A DNA stretch of 64,000 bases from JAIEOG01 sp964519985 (lineage in GTDB: Bacteria > Bdellovibrionota > FAC87 > UBA2466), in the NCBI GenBank assembly GCA_964519985.1, contig CAZFMF010000013.1:1-64000 (forward strand), read 5' to 3'. The translations under genes were made by a program, and so were the position numbers. The notes below the pieces were generated by a model. That model made no database searches. It saw nothing but the letters and a program-made list of their open reading frames with translations, and was not told the DNA's origin. Shown piece after piece: positions 49,769 through 57,984 of the stretch. Position 1 is the first letter of the stretch; each line of letters begins with the position of its first letter.

Positions 49769-49801
49769 CAATGCATATCATTAATGCATAATCATATGCA
49801 T
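49765..49801 (+). promoter_or_regulatory. vapBC promoter with three ATGCAT palindromes
   Basis: TTGACA at 49765-49770, a 16-base spacer and CATAAT at 49787-49792. ATGCAT occurs at 49771, 49784 and 49796 (13 and 12 bases apart), overlapping spacer, -10 box and start codon, as for autoregulation by an antitoxin-toxin complex. The start of transcription should fall on the first base or two of the vapB ATG at 49800. Confidence 0.6.
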
Positions 49802-49985
49802 GAGAACTACGCTAATCTTAAAGGAAGATATTCTGAAAAAGGCGCAAGAGGCCACCGGCATCATGGAAAAGACTGCCCTCATTCATAAGGGGTTGGAGGC
49901 GCTGATCCGACAGGCCGCGATTGAGCGATTGATCAAGATAGGGGGCACGGATTCGAAGGCGACGGCCGGTAGGCGCAGACGGTGA
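49800..49985 (+). CDS. vapB: VapB-like antitoxin
   Basis: This 61-residue protein begins MRTTLILKEDILKKAQEATG, the ribbon-helix-helix type N-terminus of VapB/DUF2191 antitoxins, then TALIHKGLEALIRQAAIERL, and a basic disordered tail ending RRRR. The N-terminal part would bind the ATGCAT repeats at its own promoter; the tail would block the toxin active site. GTGA overlap with vapC gives the usual stoichiometric coupling. Confidence 0.88.
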   Translation: MRTTLILKEDILKKAQEATGIMEKTALIHKGLEALIRQAAIERLIKIGGTDSKATAGRRRR

Positions 49986-50341
49986 AGGTTCTGGTCGATA
50001 CGTCGGTTTGGATTGGGCACCTCAAGTCGCCCGTACATTTGTTGAGTGCGCTTCTGGCAAATCAGCAGGTTCTCTCTCATAGCGCGGTGGTTGGGGAATT
50101 GGCGTGCGGTAACTTGAAAAATCGCTCCCAGTTTTTGAGTGACTTAATTTTGCTCCCCGCGGCCACTGAGGCGACTCCTTCGCTGACTTTGGAGTTCATT
50201 GAAAGACATGGCCTATCCGGCTCGGGTCTGGGCTGGGTCGATGTCCAATTGCTAGCGAGCGCAAAGCTTTCGGACGCAAGACTATTGAGTCGAGATCGGC
50301 GTCTTGGCAAGGTGGCGGTGCGACTTGAGCTTGCGGCTTGA
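49982..50341 (+). CDS. vapC: VapC-like PIN-domain toxin
   Basis: This 119-residue PIN-fold ribonuclease starts at GTG. Acidic metal ligands are in place: D6 (VLVDTSVW), E39 (VVGELACG), D87 (GWVDVQLLASA) and D105 (LLSRDRRL). VapC toxins usually cleave tRNA or rRNA. The GTG overlaps the vapB stop. The frame is intact, so the module is probably active. A fragment of another PIN domain lies just downstream. Confidence 0.9.
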   Translation: MKVLVDTSVWIGHLKSPVHLLSALLANQQVLSHSAVVGELACGNLKNRSQFLSDLILLPAATEATPSLTLEFIERHGLSGSGLGWVDVQLLASAKLSDARLLSRDRRLGKVAVRLELAA

Positions 50342-50377
50342 GCTCCCATCGCCCGCTTACCATCTCGTCTCGGCCCT

Positions 50378-50545
50378 CTCTGGGGTCGAGCGGGCCTCTT
50401 GCGCACCCAACTGTTGTCGCTCGGTCATAAAGCTAGAATCGCCGATGCTCTCATTGCCCAGAGCTGTTTAGACCATAAACTGCAACTGATTACTCGCGAC
50501 CGAGATTTCCTGCCCTTCGAAAAGATCGCCGGCTTAAAGCTGTGA
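50378..50545 (+). pseudogene. Remnant of a second PIN-domain (VapC) gene
   Basis: In one frame this reads LWGRAGLLRTQLLSLGHKA, then RIADALIAQSCLDHKLQLIT, then RDRDFLPFEKIAGLKL and a stop. This is the C-terminal half of a VapC: the third acidic residue in ADALIA and the fourth in TRDRDF are recognisable. There is no start codon or N-terminal half, so it is a decayed copy of a different VapC, not of the intact neighbour. To 50576 nothing else is seen. Confidence 0.65.
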
Positions 50546-50576
50546 CCGACGGCGATTGAGTGATGGATCAACGCCG

Positions 50577-51377
50577 CTAGTACCCCGACGGCACCGCCGG
50601 TGCGGCGGGTGCCGGTGTCGGATTCGCCGAGGGCCGCGGCAGTGCGTAAGTTTGGCGCGGCGGCACGGGGTAATACCCGCTCGACAAGATTCGCCGTGGA
50701 GCCGGGCTGACCGGATTCGAGAAATGTTGCGTTGGCGGGCGTGAGCCCGAGGAATAGTGGGTCGTGGCTGGCCTATTGATCACCCTTCGGCCGTACGCAT
50801 CGTAGGTGGTCACCGTATCGGATCGGACGGGGGTCCCGGAGACCCCGTAGATCACCGTGCGGTGAATTGGGTAGCTGTTGTCGTTCGCACTCTTAGGTGC
50901 CACACCTTGGACATTGAACTGGCCATACTCGGGATCGAACTCATCGTCTCGGCCGGTATGAGGCCGAGTGGAAGGCTTGTTAACTACGCGACGCACAATT
51001 CCATAAGACTGATTGTCGTAGGGGTTTCGGTCGAGCTGGCGTTCGAGTTCCAGCATGCGGCCATGATCGATTTCGTAGGAAACCATTGCCCCGCGGCTAT
51101 CGAAGATGTGGGTGCGCTCTCTGCTCGAACGTTGAATCTCGTCGTATTGTTCTCGGGAAACCCAAACTCCGGTCGCCTCTACATAGTCTTCCCCGCGAAG
51201 GTGGCGAACTTGGGCGCTCGGCTTCTTAAAAGGAACGTAGACCTGTTCGCCCGTATAAGTGGGGCGGGTCTGAACCGGCGCCGAATAGGTTACCGTCTCG
51301 GCTTTTAGCTCCGCGGCGAAAAGACAGAATAAGCTGGCCGTTGCCACCAGACTCTTCCAATAGAATTCGACTTTCAT
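50577..51377 (-). CDS. Exported hypothetical protein, disordered C-terminus
   Basis: The ATG at 51377 has GAGG upstream; 266 residues. MKVEFYWKSLVATASLFCLFAAELKA is a signal peptide. The middle (about residues 60-130) contains VEATGVWVSREQYDEIQRSSRER and a charged helix; the last 100 residues are Pro/Thr/Ser/Tyr-rich with repeated TTYDAYGRR/TTHYSSG-like phrases and end PAPAAPAVPSGY. No family recognised. It is divergent from nothing obvious; the 261-base gap to the next gene includes a terminator. Confidence 0.65.
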   Translation of the reverse strand: MKVEFYWKSLVATASLFCLFAAELKAETVTYSAPVQTRPTYTGEQVYVPFKKPSAQVRHLRGEDYVEATGVWVSREQYDEIQRSSRERTHIFDSRGAMVSYEIDHGRMLELERQLDRNPYDNQSYGIVRRVVNKPSTRPHTGRDDEFDPEYGQFNVQGVAPKSANDNSYPIHRTVIYGVSGTPVRSDTVTTYDAYGRRVINRPATTHYSSGSRPPTQHFSNPVSPAPRRILSSGYYPVPPRQTYALPRPSANPTPAPAAPAVPSGY

Positions 51378-51593
51378 GGGTAACCTCACTTTTCCGCCGA
51401 GGTACCTGAACGCAAAGGAAGAGACAACTGAAATCTCGCGCCAGAAGCCGCTTGGAGAGGGAGCGTGAGCAAACCGAAACTTCAGCCTTCGGGCAAGGTT
51501 AACGGTATTTTGTCCGTGAATTGACTTTTTCAGGCGCGACTCCCAACGATGGTCCCAATGGAGGCTTTTCGGTCTTTAAGATCGGGTTTCCGC

Positions 51594-51622
51594 AAAGGGG
51601 GGCGCAAACGCGCCCCTTTTTT
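51594..51622. terminator. Intrinsic terminator hairpin
   Basis: GGGGCGC-AAAC-GCGCCCC with a run of six T on the plus strand and AAA on the other side, which makes TTT on the minus strand. On the minus strand it lies 16 bases past the stop of the endonuclease-family gene at 51639 and most probably ends that transcript. Confidence 0.7.
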
Positions 51623-51638
51623 GAGACGCCTTTGAAGG

Positions 51639-52592
51639 CTACGGCGTTTCGGCCAGCTCGACTTCCGCAAACGCCCCATAATGATCCGAGAGTGGGGACT
51701 CGAGCTCTTTCATCGTCTCATTCAAAACAATCTGCGCGCGCTTGGCCTCGAGGCGCGCCGATTTTCCATTGTGGATGAGGATGTGATCGATTCGATCGGA
51801 AGGGTCGTTCGGAAAACGCCCTGTTTTGATCAAAGGATTTTCGCGATCCCAGGTGGGTTCGGCGACTTTGAGGGTCTCGAAGACATCGTTCATATCTAAT
51901 GCTTTAATCAAGAAATCGAACTCCGCCTTTCCGAGGGCTGGACCGACATTGAAATCTCCGACGACTAGAAAGGGATGTCCTTTTTCCTTCCAAACGGCGG
52001 TCGTTTTCTTAAGCAGTTCCGATTGGCCTTGATGCGCTTTCGTGGCGGCGCGATCTTTGGAAACGCCGGTTTCGCTATTTACGGTCAGGACTTGGAGATG
52101 CGTGTTGAGAATATCCAGACTTACCGTCGGATGTTTCCGAGGTGAGAGTTCAATACTTAAGGCGCCCTTTCCGCTGAGCACTTCGGCGCCCGATTTGATC
52201 GCGTTTTCAAACGGGACAAAGTGCACGCCGTCATCGGATAGCGTTAGATCATCCTTCTTAAAGGCCGTGACCAAGCCCGACGAAATCCCGACACCGCTCT
52301 TGTGGGCGGGACGAATCACCTCGTAACCCGCTTTCTCCAGTGCGGCGGCGATGTCTTTAGCATGATCATTTTCCCAGACCTCCTGAAGGGCGAGAACCGT
52401 CACTTTGTTCTTCTCGGCGAAATCGACCAAGGCCGCGGGCAAAACCTTCGCTCTCCCGTTCACATTCTTAACCAGATCTCCGACAAATTGCGCACGCAGC
52501 AGGCCAAGATTGTAGGTCAGCACGGAGATCGTTTGGCCCCGACAGGGGGTGAGGGTGAGGACGAAAGCTAGGAATAGGCCGATGACGCGCAT
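51639..52592 (-). CDS. Exported endonuclease/exonuclease/phosphatase family protein
   Basis: I start at the ATG at 52592 (GGAG upstream; 317 residues) because MRVIGLFLAFVLTLTPCRG is a signal peptide. The EEP fold motifs appear in order: SVLTYNLGLL, VLALQEVWEN (catalytic E), ILNTHLQV, LVVGDFNVGP (D and N), DRIDHILI and SDHYGAFAEV (catalytic DH). Such enzymes cleave phosphodiesters: DNase I-like nuclease or sphingomyelinase-like phospholipase. The export signal and the sphingomyelinase-like layout fit an extracellular hydrolase; the substrate cannot be fixed from sequence alone. Confidence 0.88.
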   Translation of the reverse strand: MRVIGLFLAFVLTLTPCRGQTISVLTYNLGLLRAQFVGDLVKNVNGRAKVLPAALVDFAEKNKVTVLALQEVWENDHAKDIAAALEKAGYEVIRPAHKSGVGISSGLVTAFKKDDLTLSDDGVHFVPFENAIKSGAEVLSGKGALSIELSPRKHPTVSLDILNTHLQVLTVNSETGVSKDRAATKAHQGQSELLKKTTAVWKEKGHPFLVVGDFNVGPALGKAEFDFLIKALDMNDVFETLKVAEPTWDRENPLIKTGRFPNDPSDRIDHILIHNGKSARLEAKRAQIVLNETMKELESPLSDHYGAFAEVELAETP

Positions 52593-52710
52593 GGGGGGTC
52601 TCCGAATCGGCGAACTATATATAGGAAACGGGGTTTTGCCGCAACTACCCGGCCCCTCTAGATCCCGGGCCGGGCTACGCTGATGGAGTATCGGTAGGCC
52701 GCAAACCAAC

Positions 52711-52742
52711 CTCCCATAAAGGAACCGAATTTTGACTCCGAC
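52711..52742 (-). repeat. Degenerate partial copy of tRNA-Leu
   Basis: Twenty-seven of 32 bases match the variable-arm/anticodon-arm segment of the tRNA-Leu at 53567-53598 (shared blocks AAGGAACCG, ATTTTGA, TCCG). It lacks the acceptor and T arms, so it is not a functional tRNA. Such partial copies often mark the far end of an inserted element. Confidence 0.6.
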
Positions 52743-52818
52743 TAGACTAGCGTCTTAATGGGCGATAGACGCGAGGGGCGGTTGCGCCGATTTGCGCTAT
52801 CGGCTAGAAGTCCGCGTG

Positions 52819-53523
52819 ATGCGCCAATCCTTCATCTATCTCCTGCTCTTGTTGACCGGATCGCATGAAATGGGCTTCGCGGTTACCCCACCGCTGACGT
52901 GCGAACAGTTGCTCAATATCGCCGTTCGAACCCGGCTTGCCGGTGCCAAGCGACTGAAATCGGCGGAAACCGTTGCATTGCCAATGGGCGAATTCACCTA
53001 CGAGATTATTCTGGGAGGGAGCGGTGCTAACTATCTAACGACGGATCACCGGTTTGTAGTGAAGTTTTACAATGGGTACCAGCGGGCCTTCGCCTACTAC
53101 GAATTCCTTGCGTTGGAGTTTCTTCATGAGCGTGGCTACTCGGTCTCACGCCCACTGGGTGAACCCGTCGTCGTTCCAGTGCGATCTCTGGGGCCGCAGA
53201 CAGCTTCCGAAGTGTTTGGAGAGTGCGTTTGGGTAGTGGTGAAGCCGTTCGTGCCGGGAATCGAGGTCGAAGGACTGGATGGTTTGGACCACTACGCGTT
53301 GGAGCGCGCGGACTTAGCGGAGTTGAAACAGAAGATAGATTTTGAGTTCGAGTCGGGTGGCTTCAAGCGGTGGTTAGAAGCCCGCGGTGTTTTGATTGAC
53401 GAGGTTTTCGATGTGGGAGAATCGCACGACGATCCGCCGGAAGTGAGAGTGCAAGGCAGTCCGGATACGAAGGACGAGAATTTCATTCGCACGCTGACCC
53501 ACTGGTTTTTCGTCGATCCCTAA
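52819..53523 (+). CDS. Exported hypothetical protein between tRNA-Leu and its partial copy
   Basis: I use the ATG at 52819 (234 residues) since MRQSFIYLLLLLTGSHEMGFA is a signal peptide; the frame opens at a TTG nine codons earlier. The Shine-Dalgarno is weak. After the signal, LALPMGEFTYEIILGGSGANYL-type sequence, RFVVKFYNGYQRAFAYYEFLALEFL and VWVVVKPFVPGIEVEGLDG resemble the N-lobe of a kinase-like fold (VVKF lysine, then a hinge), but no catalytic loop follows. So it could be a degenerate kinase-like protein. No confident family. Confidence 0.6.
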   Translation: MRQSFIYLLLLLTGSHEMGFAVTPPLTCEQLLNIAVRTRLAGAKRLKSAETVALPMGEFTYEIILGGSGANYLTTDHRFVVKFYNGYQRAFAYYEFLALEFLHERGYSVSRPLGEPVVVPVRSLGPQTASEVFGECVWVVVKPFVPGIEVEGLDGLDHYALERADLAELKQKIDFEFESGGFKRWLEARGVLIDEVFDVGESHDDPPEVRVQGSPDTKDENFIRTLTHWFFVDP

Positions 53524-53540
53524 CCTGGATACAAATAGAG

Positions 53541-53624
53541 TGCCTCCGGAGAGAATCGAACTCTCACTCCCGTGAAGGAACCGGATTTTGAGTCCGGCGC
53601 GTCTACCAATTCCGCCACAGAGGC
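53541..53624 (-). tRNA. tRNA-Leu (anticodon CAA)
   Basis: Class II tRNA on the minus strand. GCCTCTG pairs with CGGAGGC (one G-T pair). The anticodon stem CCGGA/TCCGG has loop CTCAAAA with anticodon CAA (reads UUG). The variable arm is TTCCTTCACGGGAGT and the T arm GAGAG-TTCGATT-CTCTC. The discriminator is A and CCA is not encoded. Confidence 0.95.
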
Positions 53625-53802
53625 CCAATAGGGACTTCAATTCAGAGCAACGGGTTTATCAGGGGCCCGTTTTCAACGTCAAGATAAGAGGCTGATTCTT
53701 TAAGGTTTTAGGTGTCCAGATTCTGCATATTGATGCGGAGCGTTGGGAACCGCTAAAATAGCGGGACCCCCTTCGGCCTATGCCGCAGGGTCGGGAGGCA
53801 CA

Positions 53803-54282
53803 ATGAAGTACGTTCCGCGAATGCCGATCCCATGGGACATGGTCGTGTTCCTGACCATCACCACTACTGGATTCGGATTCTCAGTCCATCGACTACTCGA
53901 TGAAAAACGGTTTGCACTCGCACCCGATCGTCAGATCAGTTTGGAGTCACCCACGAGCGAGGCCGTTCCGGCCACCGCCGACTTGGGTTGCCTTGAGCGC
54001 AGTCTGCCCACGCAACAGCTGAAGAGCGAAGCGGGGACGATCCGCTTGCGGGGTCGTTTTTGCCATCTTTCGAGCCGCGCGATGCGCTCGTTCGACGGCA
54101 TTCAGATACGTAACTTAACGAATGGTTTTGAAGGCACCGTCTTCTTTCAAGGGTACGACGCTTCGTTTGTTACCGACTACGTCTTGCTGAAACCGGGTCG
54201 CAATGAAATCCAAATCGAGTGGCGCGAAAGCGCCGCGAAGCCCGTGCGCAAAGTCCTCGCTGAAGTCTACGATCACCAATAA
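53803..54282 (+). CDS. Single-span membrane hypothetical protein
   Basis: The ATG at 53803 is preceded by GGGAGG, so the extra 20 codons upstream are left out; 159 residues. One membrane span lies at about residues 13-30 (VVFLTITTTGFGFSV). The remainder is a beta-rich domain (TIRLRGRFCHLS, GFEGTVFFQGYDASFVTDYVLL, GRNEIQIEWRE), probably outside the cytoplasm. The C-terminal half looks like a small beta-sandwich. No family recognised. It converges on the gene ending at 54288. Confidence 0.65.
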   Translation: MKYVPRMPIPWDMVVFLTITTTGFGFSVHRLLDEKRFALAPDRQISLESPTSEAVPATADLGCLERSLPTQQLKSEAGTIRLRGRFCHLSSRAMRSFDGIQIRNLTNGFEGTVFFQGYDASFVTDYVLLKPGRNEIQIEWRESAAKPVRKVLAEVYDHQ

Positions 54283-54287
54283 ACCCG

Positions 54288-55118
54288 TTAGAAATAATAA
54301 CCGAGCGAAACCTGGTGCCGGTGCTCCGTGGTGAGCGGTCCGGTTGGTATCGTGGTCACAATGGCAGCGTTCAGTTTGGGCGAGAGCCAGCGACTGAGCG
54401 AGCCCTGGATGGCATTGCCGTAGGGAAGGTACGTAATCGTGGCCGAGGGAAGGTCGCGGCCGAGGCTCGCGCTGACCCGCACGGCGAGGGAATCGGGTAG
54501 CGCTCCGCCCGAAAGCGAACTTACGAAACGGGCGTGATAAATCCCGGCACCCCACGTCTCCGCGACAATCTCCATTTTCGAGAAATCGGTCAAAACGTCA
54601 TAACCCAATTGCAAGCGGGGGGCGTTCTTCGCCTTTGAGAAGCTCACCGTCGTGTTTTTCACCTGGTTCATTTGCTGCTGCACGCGCTGCACCTGGCGTT
54701 TCAAATGGGCGGGCACGTTCCGGGGAGTAAAGGCATTGCGGATCATCGCATCGATGCGCGTGCGCAAGACGCCGGAGGCGAATTGCTTGCGCATATCACT
54801 CTCACCAATCACCGTCAGCGCACCCATTTGTTGGAATTCGACCCCGTTTTGATCCAGGGGGGAGAAGCGCGTCTGCATTTCGTGGTAGCGCCAGGTGTCG
54901 GCATAACTGCGGGCCAGACTGCCATCGGTCGAGGAGACATAATTTTGGTAGAGCCAATCTTGAACCGGTGGTTTGGGCAGTTCCATCAGATGCTCGATGT
55001 GGCCGTCGGACGCGGCGGCGATAGCGGCCATTTGGCGGTCGCCTTCGGCGTAGGCGGTGGCCGGCGAAAAGGCGACAAGCCACGCCAGCACGAGTCGCAC
55101 CCCGCGCGGCGCTGCCAT
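54288..55118 (-). CDS. Exported hypothetical protein, probable outer-membrane barrel
   Basis: I use the ATG at 55118 (276 residues); the segment up to about residue 25 (VRLVLAWLVAFSPATAYA) is a signal peptide. After a helical region (VPAHLKRQVQRVQQQMNQV) the last 110 residues show alternating strands (RLQLGYDVLTDFS, YHARFVSSLSG, AVRVSASLG) and end in the aromatic HQVSLGYYF, typical of outer-membrane barrels. Family unknown. A sigma-54 type promoter match lies about 100 bases upstream. Confidence 0.65.
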   Translation of the reverse strand: MAAPRGVRLVLAWLVAFSPATAYAEGDRQMAAIAAASDGHIEHLMELPKPPVQDWLYQNYVSSTDGSLARSYADTWRYHEMQTRFSPLDQNGVEFQQMGALTVIGESDMRKQFASGVLRTRIDAMIRNAFTPRNVPAHLKRQVQRVQQQMNQVKNTTVSFSKAKNAPRLQLGYDVLTDFSKMEIVAETWGAGIYHARFVSSLSGGALPDSLAVRVSASLGRDLPSATITYLPYGNAIQGSLSRWLSPKLNAAIVTTIPTGPLTTEHRHQVSLGYYF

Positions 55119-55217
55119 GGCCTTGTTCCAACTCCCAACCACGAGTCTCACGTCTTCATCCCTCAAACCGGCCCGCGGCACCTTGGCCCGCGAGAGCCTG
55201 TCTAGCGCCTAGGCGGG

Positions 55218-55233
55218 AGCAAGACGAATGCCA
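55218..55233 (-). promoter_or_regulatory. Sigma-54 type -24/-12 promoter
   Basis: Minus-strand TGGCATTCGTCTTGCT matches TGGCA-Y-N5-TTGCT with ten bases between GG and GC. The predicted start is near 55207, leaving an 89-base leader before the ATG at 55118. The rest of the 223-base gap (55119-55341) has small palindromes (GATGCATC, GCATGC) but no gene. Confidence 0.5.
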
Positions 55234-55341
55234 GGTGAAGACCGGACGGATGCATCGTTCGCATGCGTGATTTTCAAAGCGGGAGGTGAAAACAGGGTGT
55301 CGAGTTCTTAGGCAGGGCCGTAAATGGGCCGCGCAGAGACT

Positions 55342-56421
55342 TTATTTGGCGCTGGCGAGTGAGCGGTCGGCAGCCGGCTTAGCCACCGGATTCTTCCCGA
55401 GACGTTTATCTTCGGTTTTCAGTTTGGAAAAGCGCAGCGTTGCATACTCGAAAATATTCGCGCGTTCCGCGGGCGCCGCATCGCCACCATTCCACATTTG
55501 GCCCGCGCCGCCTTCCAGGCTTTCCCCGTCGCCGGGCTCGCCCATCAATTGACTCATCAAGGCGTCGAAAGCTTCCTCGCCTTTGCCGCCACGTTCGCCG
55601 GCATCCGATCCCCCGCTCGCACTGGGACCGGCTTCGCTGGAAATGCCGCTGCGACGACCGCCGCGCGACGGGCCTTCTTCGGCCGCGACTTGGGTCGCAC
55701 CGGCGTTGCTGCTCCCACCGCCCTGGGATCCCATGGAGGTATTGGGCAGCGGCATGAAGCCCGCTCCGGACGTGAGCGGCAGGCCCGCGTTCTTTTGGCT
55801 GTCATCAAACTGCAATTTGCCCTTATCAATGGGATCCAGCGGGGTCGCGGGAGGCGTCGCCTGGGCCTGGAGCTTTTCTTTCGGCTCGCCTTCGGCGGCG
55901 ACGGGAGCTCCTTTATTGGCGTTGAGATCCGGCTTGAAGGTCGGGGCGATGGCAATTTCGTCCGCCGGGGATTCACCGGGCGCGCGCGATGGGGCGTTGT
56001 CGTCGAAGGTGATCTTGGCTTCCTTGATTTCGCCCTGAAGCTCCATTTTGCCGGCTTCGAATTTGGCCTGTTTCGGAATATCGGCCTGAGAAAGTTCCTT
56101 GCGACCTTTGTCGTTTTCCGCGGCGCTCTTTTCGAGTTCCGACGCCTGCATGCACTGCTGGCTAGCGACCATCATCATCATCATTTTGGTCTGCTTGTCA
56201 GCTTCCTTCATCGCCTCTTTCATCATCATCATGCAGTTCACTTTGCCCATGGCGGCGCCGGCCGCCGCCGCTTTGGCCGCGGCCTTGGAACCCATCATGC
56301 GATCTTGCTGTTGGGGAGCTTGCGAAGGGGTCATCTTACCGTCGGTCACCTTCGCGTCTTCGGCGCGTAGGGATCCGGCGATCAATGTCAGCAGAACAAA
56401 AATTTGCAGCGTGTGCTTCAT
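55342..56421 (-). CDS. Exported Met/Ala-rich hypothetical protein (paralogue 2)
   Basis: This 359-residue protein has signal peptide MKHTLQIFVLLTLIAGSLRA. Residues 45-95 contain an Ala-rich helix (AAAKAAAAGAAMGKVNC) and methionine runs (MMMMKEAMKEADKQTKMMMM) with a QQC. A long disordered Gly/Ser/Pro-rich region follows. Near the end, ALMSQLMGEPGDGES and NIFEYATLRFSKLK are shared in outline with the upstream gene. Its ATG overlaps the upstream stop by one base (TAATG), so the two are translationally coupled. No known family. Confidence 0.7.
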   Translation of the reverse strand: MKHTLQIFVLLTLIAGSLRAEDAKVTDGKMTPSQAPQQQDRMMGSKAAAKAAAAGAAMGKVNCMMMMKEAMKEADKQTKMMMMMVASQQCMQASELEKSAAENDKGRKELSQADIPKQAKFEAGKMELQGEIKEAKITFDDNAPSRAPGESPADEIAIAPTFKPDLNANKGAPVAAEGEPKEKLQAQATPPATPLDPIDKGKLQFDDSQKNAGLPLTSGAGFMPLPNTSMGSQGGGSSNAGATQVAAEEGPSRGGRRSGISSEAGPSASGGSDAGERGGKGEEAFDALMSQLMGEPGDGESLEGGAGQMWNGGDAAPAERANIFEYATLRFSKLKTEDKRLGKNPVAKPAADRSLASAK

Positions 56422-57521
56422 TATCGAGTCACCATGGCCACACGGCCTTTTTTGATATCGCCTTCCCGTTTGGACTTGCGGAAGCGATAGCTGGCGTACT
56501 GGAAAATATTGGGCGCGTTGCTGGCCGAAGGCGCTTTGGCGACGGCAACGTCGGCTAGTTGCGCGCCGGCATGTAGGGCACCTTCTTCGGGCCCACCCAT
56601 GATCTTGGCGAGCATGCTTCCGACATCATTGTCTCCACCGCCGGAACGTCCGGAGTGTCCGGTGTCTCCGCCCGCGCCCTCGCCGTGCGATTCGACTCCC
56701 AAACCCTTCTTATTTTGGCGTCCCTTGGCGTTTTTCAAACCGTCCATCGCCTCGAGGGTTCCCGAAGCCAGTTGGCGTAACGCATCGTTGGAGAATCCGC
56801 CCAGGGCAAAACCCGAAGTCGTCGTCGGACCGGTAACCGCTCCAGGAGTGGTGCCGCCGCCTTTGCTTTGCTCGTCGAAAGTCAGGGCGGGGTTTTCAAT
56901 CGGCTTGAGTTGCGAAATGGATTCGCCCCGGGCGCCCGAGCCACCTCCGCCTGTCGACCAATCGATATCGGGGCCTTGATCGAAAACTTGCACCGGCGGT
57001 GCATTATCCGAGTTGGCGTCGGCGATCTCGCTCGGCGTTTCGCTGGAAGTCGTGGGATTCGCCGCCGCCGCTTGCTTTGTTTCGCTCTGTCGGTAGTCCT
57101 TCACTTCGGGCTTATACGGGAGATCCACTTTAGGATCGTCGGTAGCCGAAAGCTTTTGTTTCGAATCGTTGTTTTGCGCGGCGGAGGCCGCGTTCTGTGC
57201 GGCCTGCGCGCATTGCTGCATGGCTTGCGCGCGGAGCTGGGCTTTTTTCGATTCGTCCTGTTCCTCTTGCGCTTGTTTTAAAAGCATCGCACAGCTGATT
57301 CCGGCCATCGCGGCACCTACGGCGGCCATCGCCGCGGCGGCACCCGCACCATCTTGGCGGTCCTGCGGTTGCTGCTGTGGTTTGGCGGGGGCGGCCAGCT
57401 GGGGTAGGGCAACGTCGGGTGTGCTCGTAATGGGGCCGTCTTCGGCGTAAGTGGGCCGTGTCACGGCGGTCGCCGCCGCTACCCACAGAACCACTAAGTG
57501 CTTCATTCCAAATCGACGCAT
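56421..57521 (-). CDS. Exported Ala/Gln-rich hypothetical protein (paralogue 1)
   Basis: I use the ATG at 57521 (366 residues), which has AAGG before it and gives an RRFG n-region; an ATG at 57506 is the alternative. A signal peptide ends near PTYA. The layout matches the following gene: AAAAMAAVGAAMAGISC and MLLKQAQEEQDESKKAQLRA near residues 55-90 with a QQC, a long disordered Thr/Gly/Ser region, SMLAKIMGGPEEG, and NIFQYASYRFRKSK at the C-terminus. This makes the two tandem paralogues of an undescribed exported family. Confidence 0.7.
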   Translation of the reverse strand: MRRFGMKHLVVLWVAAATAVTRPTYAEDGPITSTPDVALPQLAAPAKPQQQPQDRQDGAGAAAAMAAVGAAMAGISCAMLLKQAQEEQDESKKAQLRAQAMQQCAQAAQNAASAAQNNDSKQKLSATDDPKVDLPYKPEVKDYRQSETKQAAAANPTTSSETPSEIADANSDNAPPVQVFDQGPDIDWSTGGGGSGARGESISQLKPIENPALTFDEQSKGGGTTPGAVTGPTTTSGFALGGFSNDALRQLASGTLEAMDGLKNAKGRQNKKGLGVESHGEGAGGDTGHSGRSGGGDNDVGSMLAKIMGGPEEGALHAGAQLADVAVAKAPSASNAPNIFQYASYRFRKSKREGDIKKGRVAMVTR

Positions 57522-57686
57522 AGCCTGCCTTACGCACTGTATTCTGCAAGGCCAGGTCCATTTATAAGTTGTTGATTTTATTGATATTAAATTGTGAAAG
57601 CCTGTATACCAACTGGACGCTGCGTGGCCTCTTGGGCGGCCTGAAAATCGCTGGAATATCGCCATGTTTTGAGATAGGAACGAGGC

Positions 57687-57971
57687 ATGGAAAGACACAA
57701 GTCCGCATTGAAAGCAGCCCGGCAGTCAGAAAAACGACGGGCCCACAACACCACCCTTCGCTCCAACTACAAAACGGTCGTGAAAAAACTCCGGTCGGAG
57801 ATCACTAAGGCCGCGGGCGGAAAAGGTAGCAAAGAAGTACTCGTGGGCGCGCTGAACGAAGTTCAGAGCGTTTTGATGAAAGCCGCCAACCGCAATTTGA
57901 TTAAGGCGCGCGGGGCTTCTCGCCGAATCGCGCGTTTGAGCGCCGCCGTTAGCAAAGCCTTGGCGTCGTAA
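57687..57971 (+). CDS. rpsT: 30S ribosomal protein S20
   Basis: This 94-residue basic protein begins MERHKSALKAARQSEKRRAHN, the S20 signature, and ends SRRIARLSAAVSKAL. It binds 16S rRNA early in small-subunit assembly. The start ATG is supported by the conserved HKSA motif. A possible promoter TTGATA-N18-TATACC lies about 75-100 bases upstream. It converges on the rhodanese gene 13 bases away. Confidence 0.96.
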   Translation: MERHKSALKAARQSEKRRAHNTTLRSNYKTVVKKLRSEITKAAGGKGSKEVLVGALNEVQSVLMKAANRNLIKARGASRRIARLSAAVSKALAS

Positions 57972-57984
57972 GACGTCTTTTCTT

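Noticed and set aside
52628..52645. Weak -24/-12 match before the endonuclease-family gene (minus strand, GTAGTTGCGG)
   Set aside because: Only the GG/GC spacing and TTGC fit; TGGCAC is largely lost.
53374..53640. Minus-strand frame through tRNA-Leu
   Set aside because: It reads through a tRNA gene.
55498..56370. Plus-strand frame of 290 codons opposite the Met/Ala-rich gene
   Set aside because: Arises from the repetitive composition of the minus-strand gene; no ribosome binding site.
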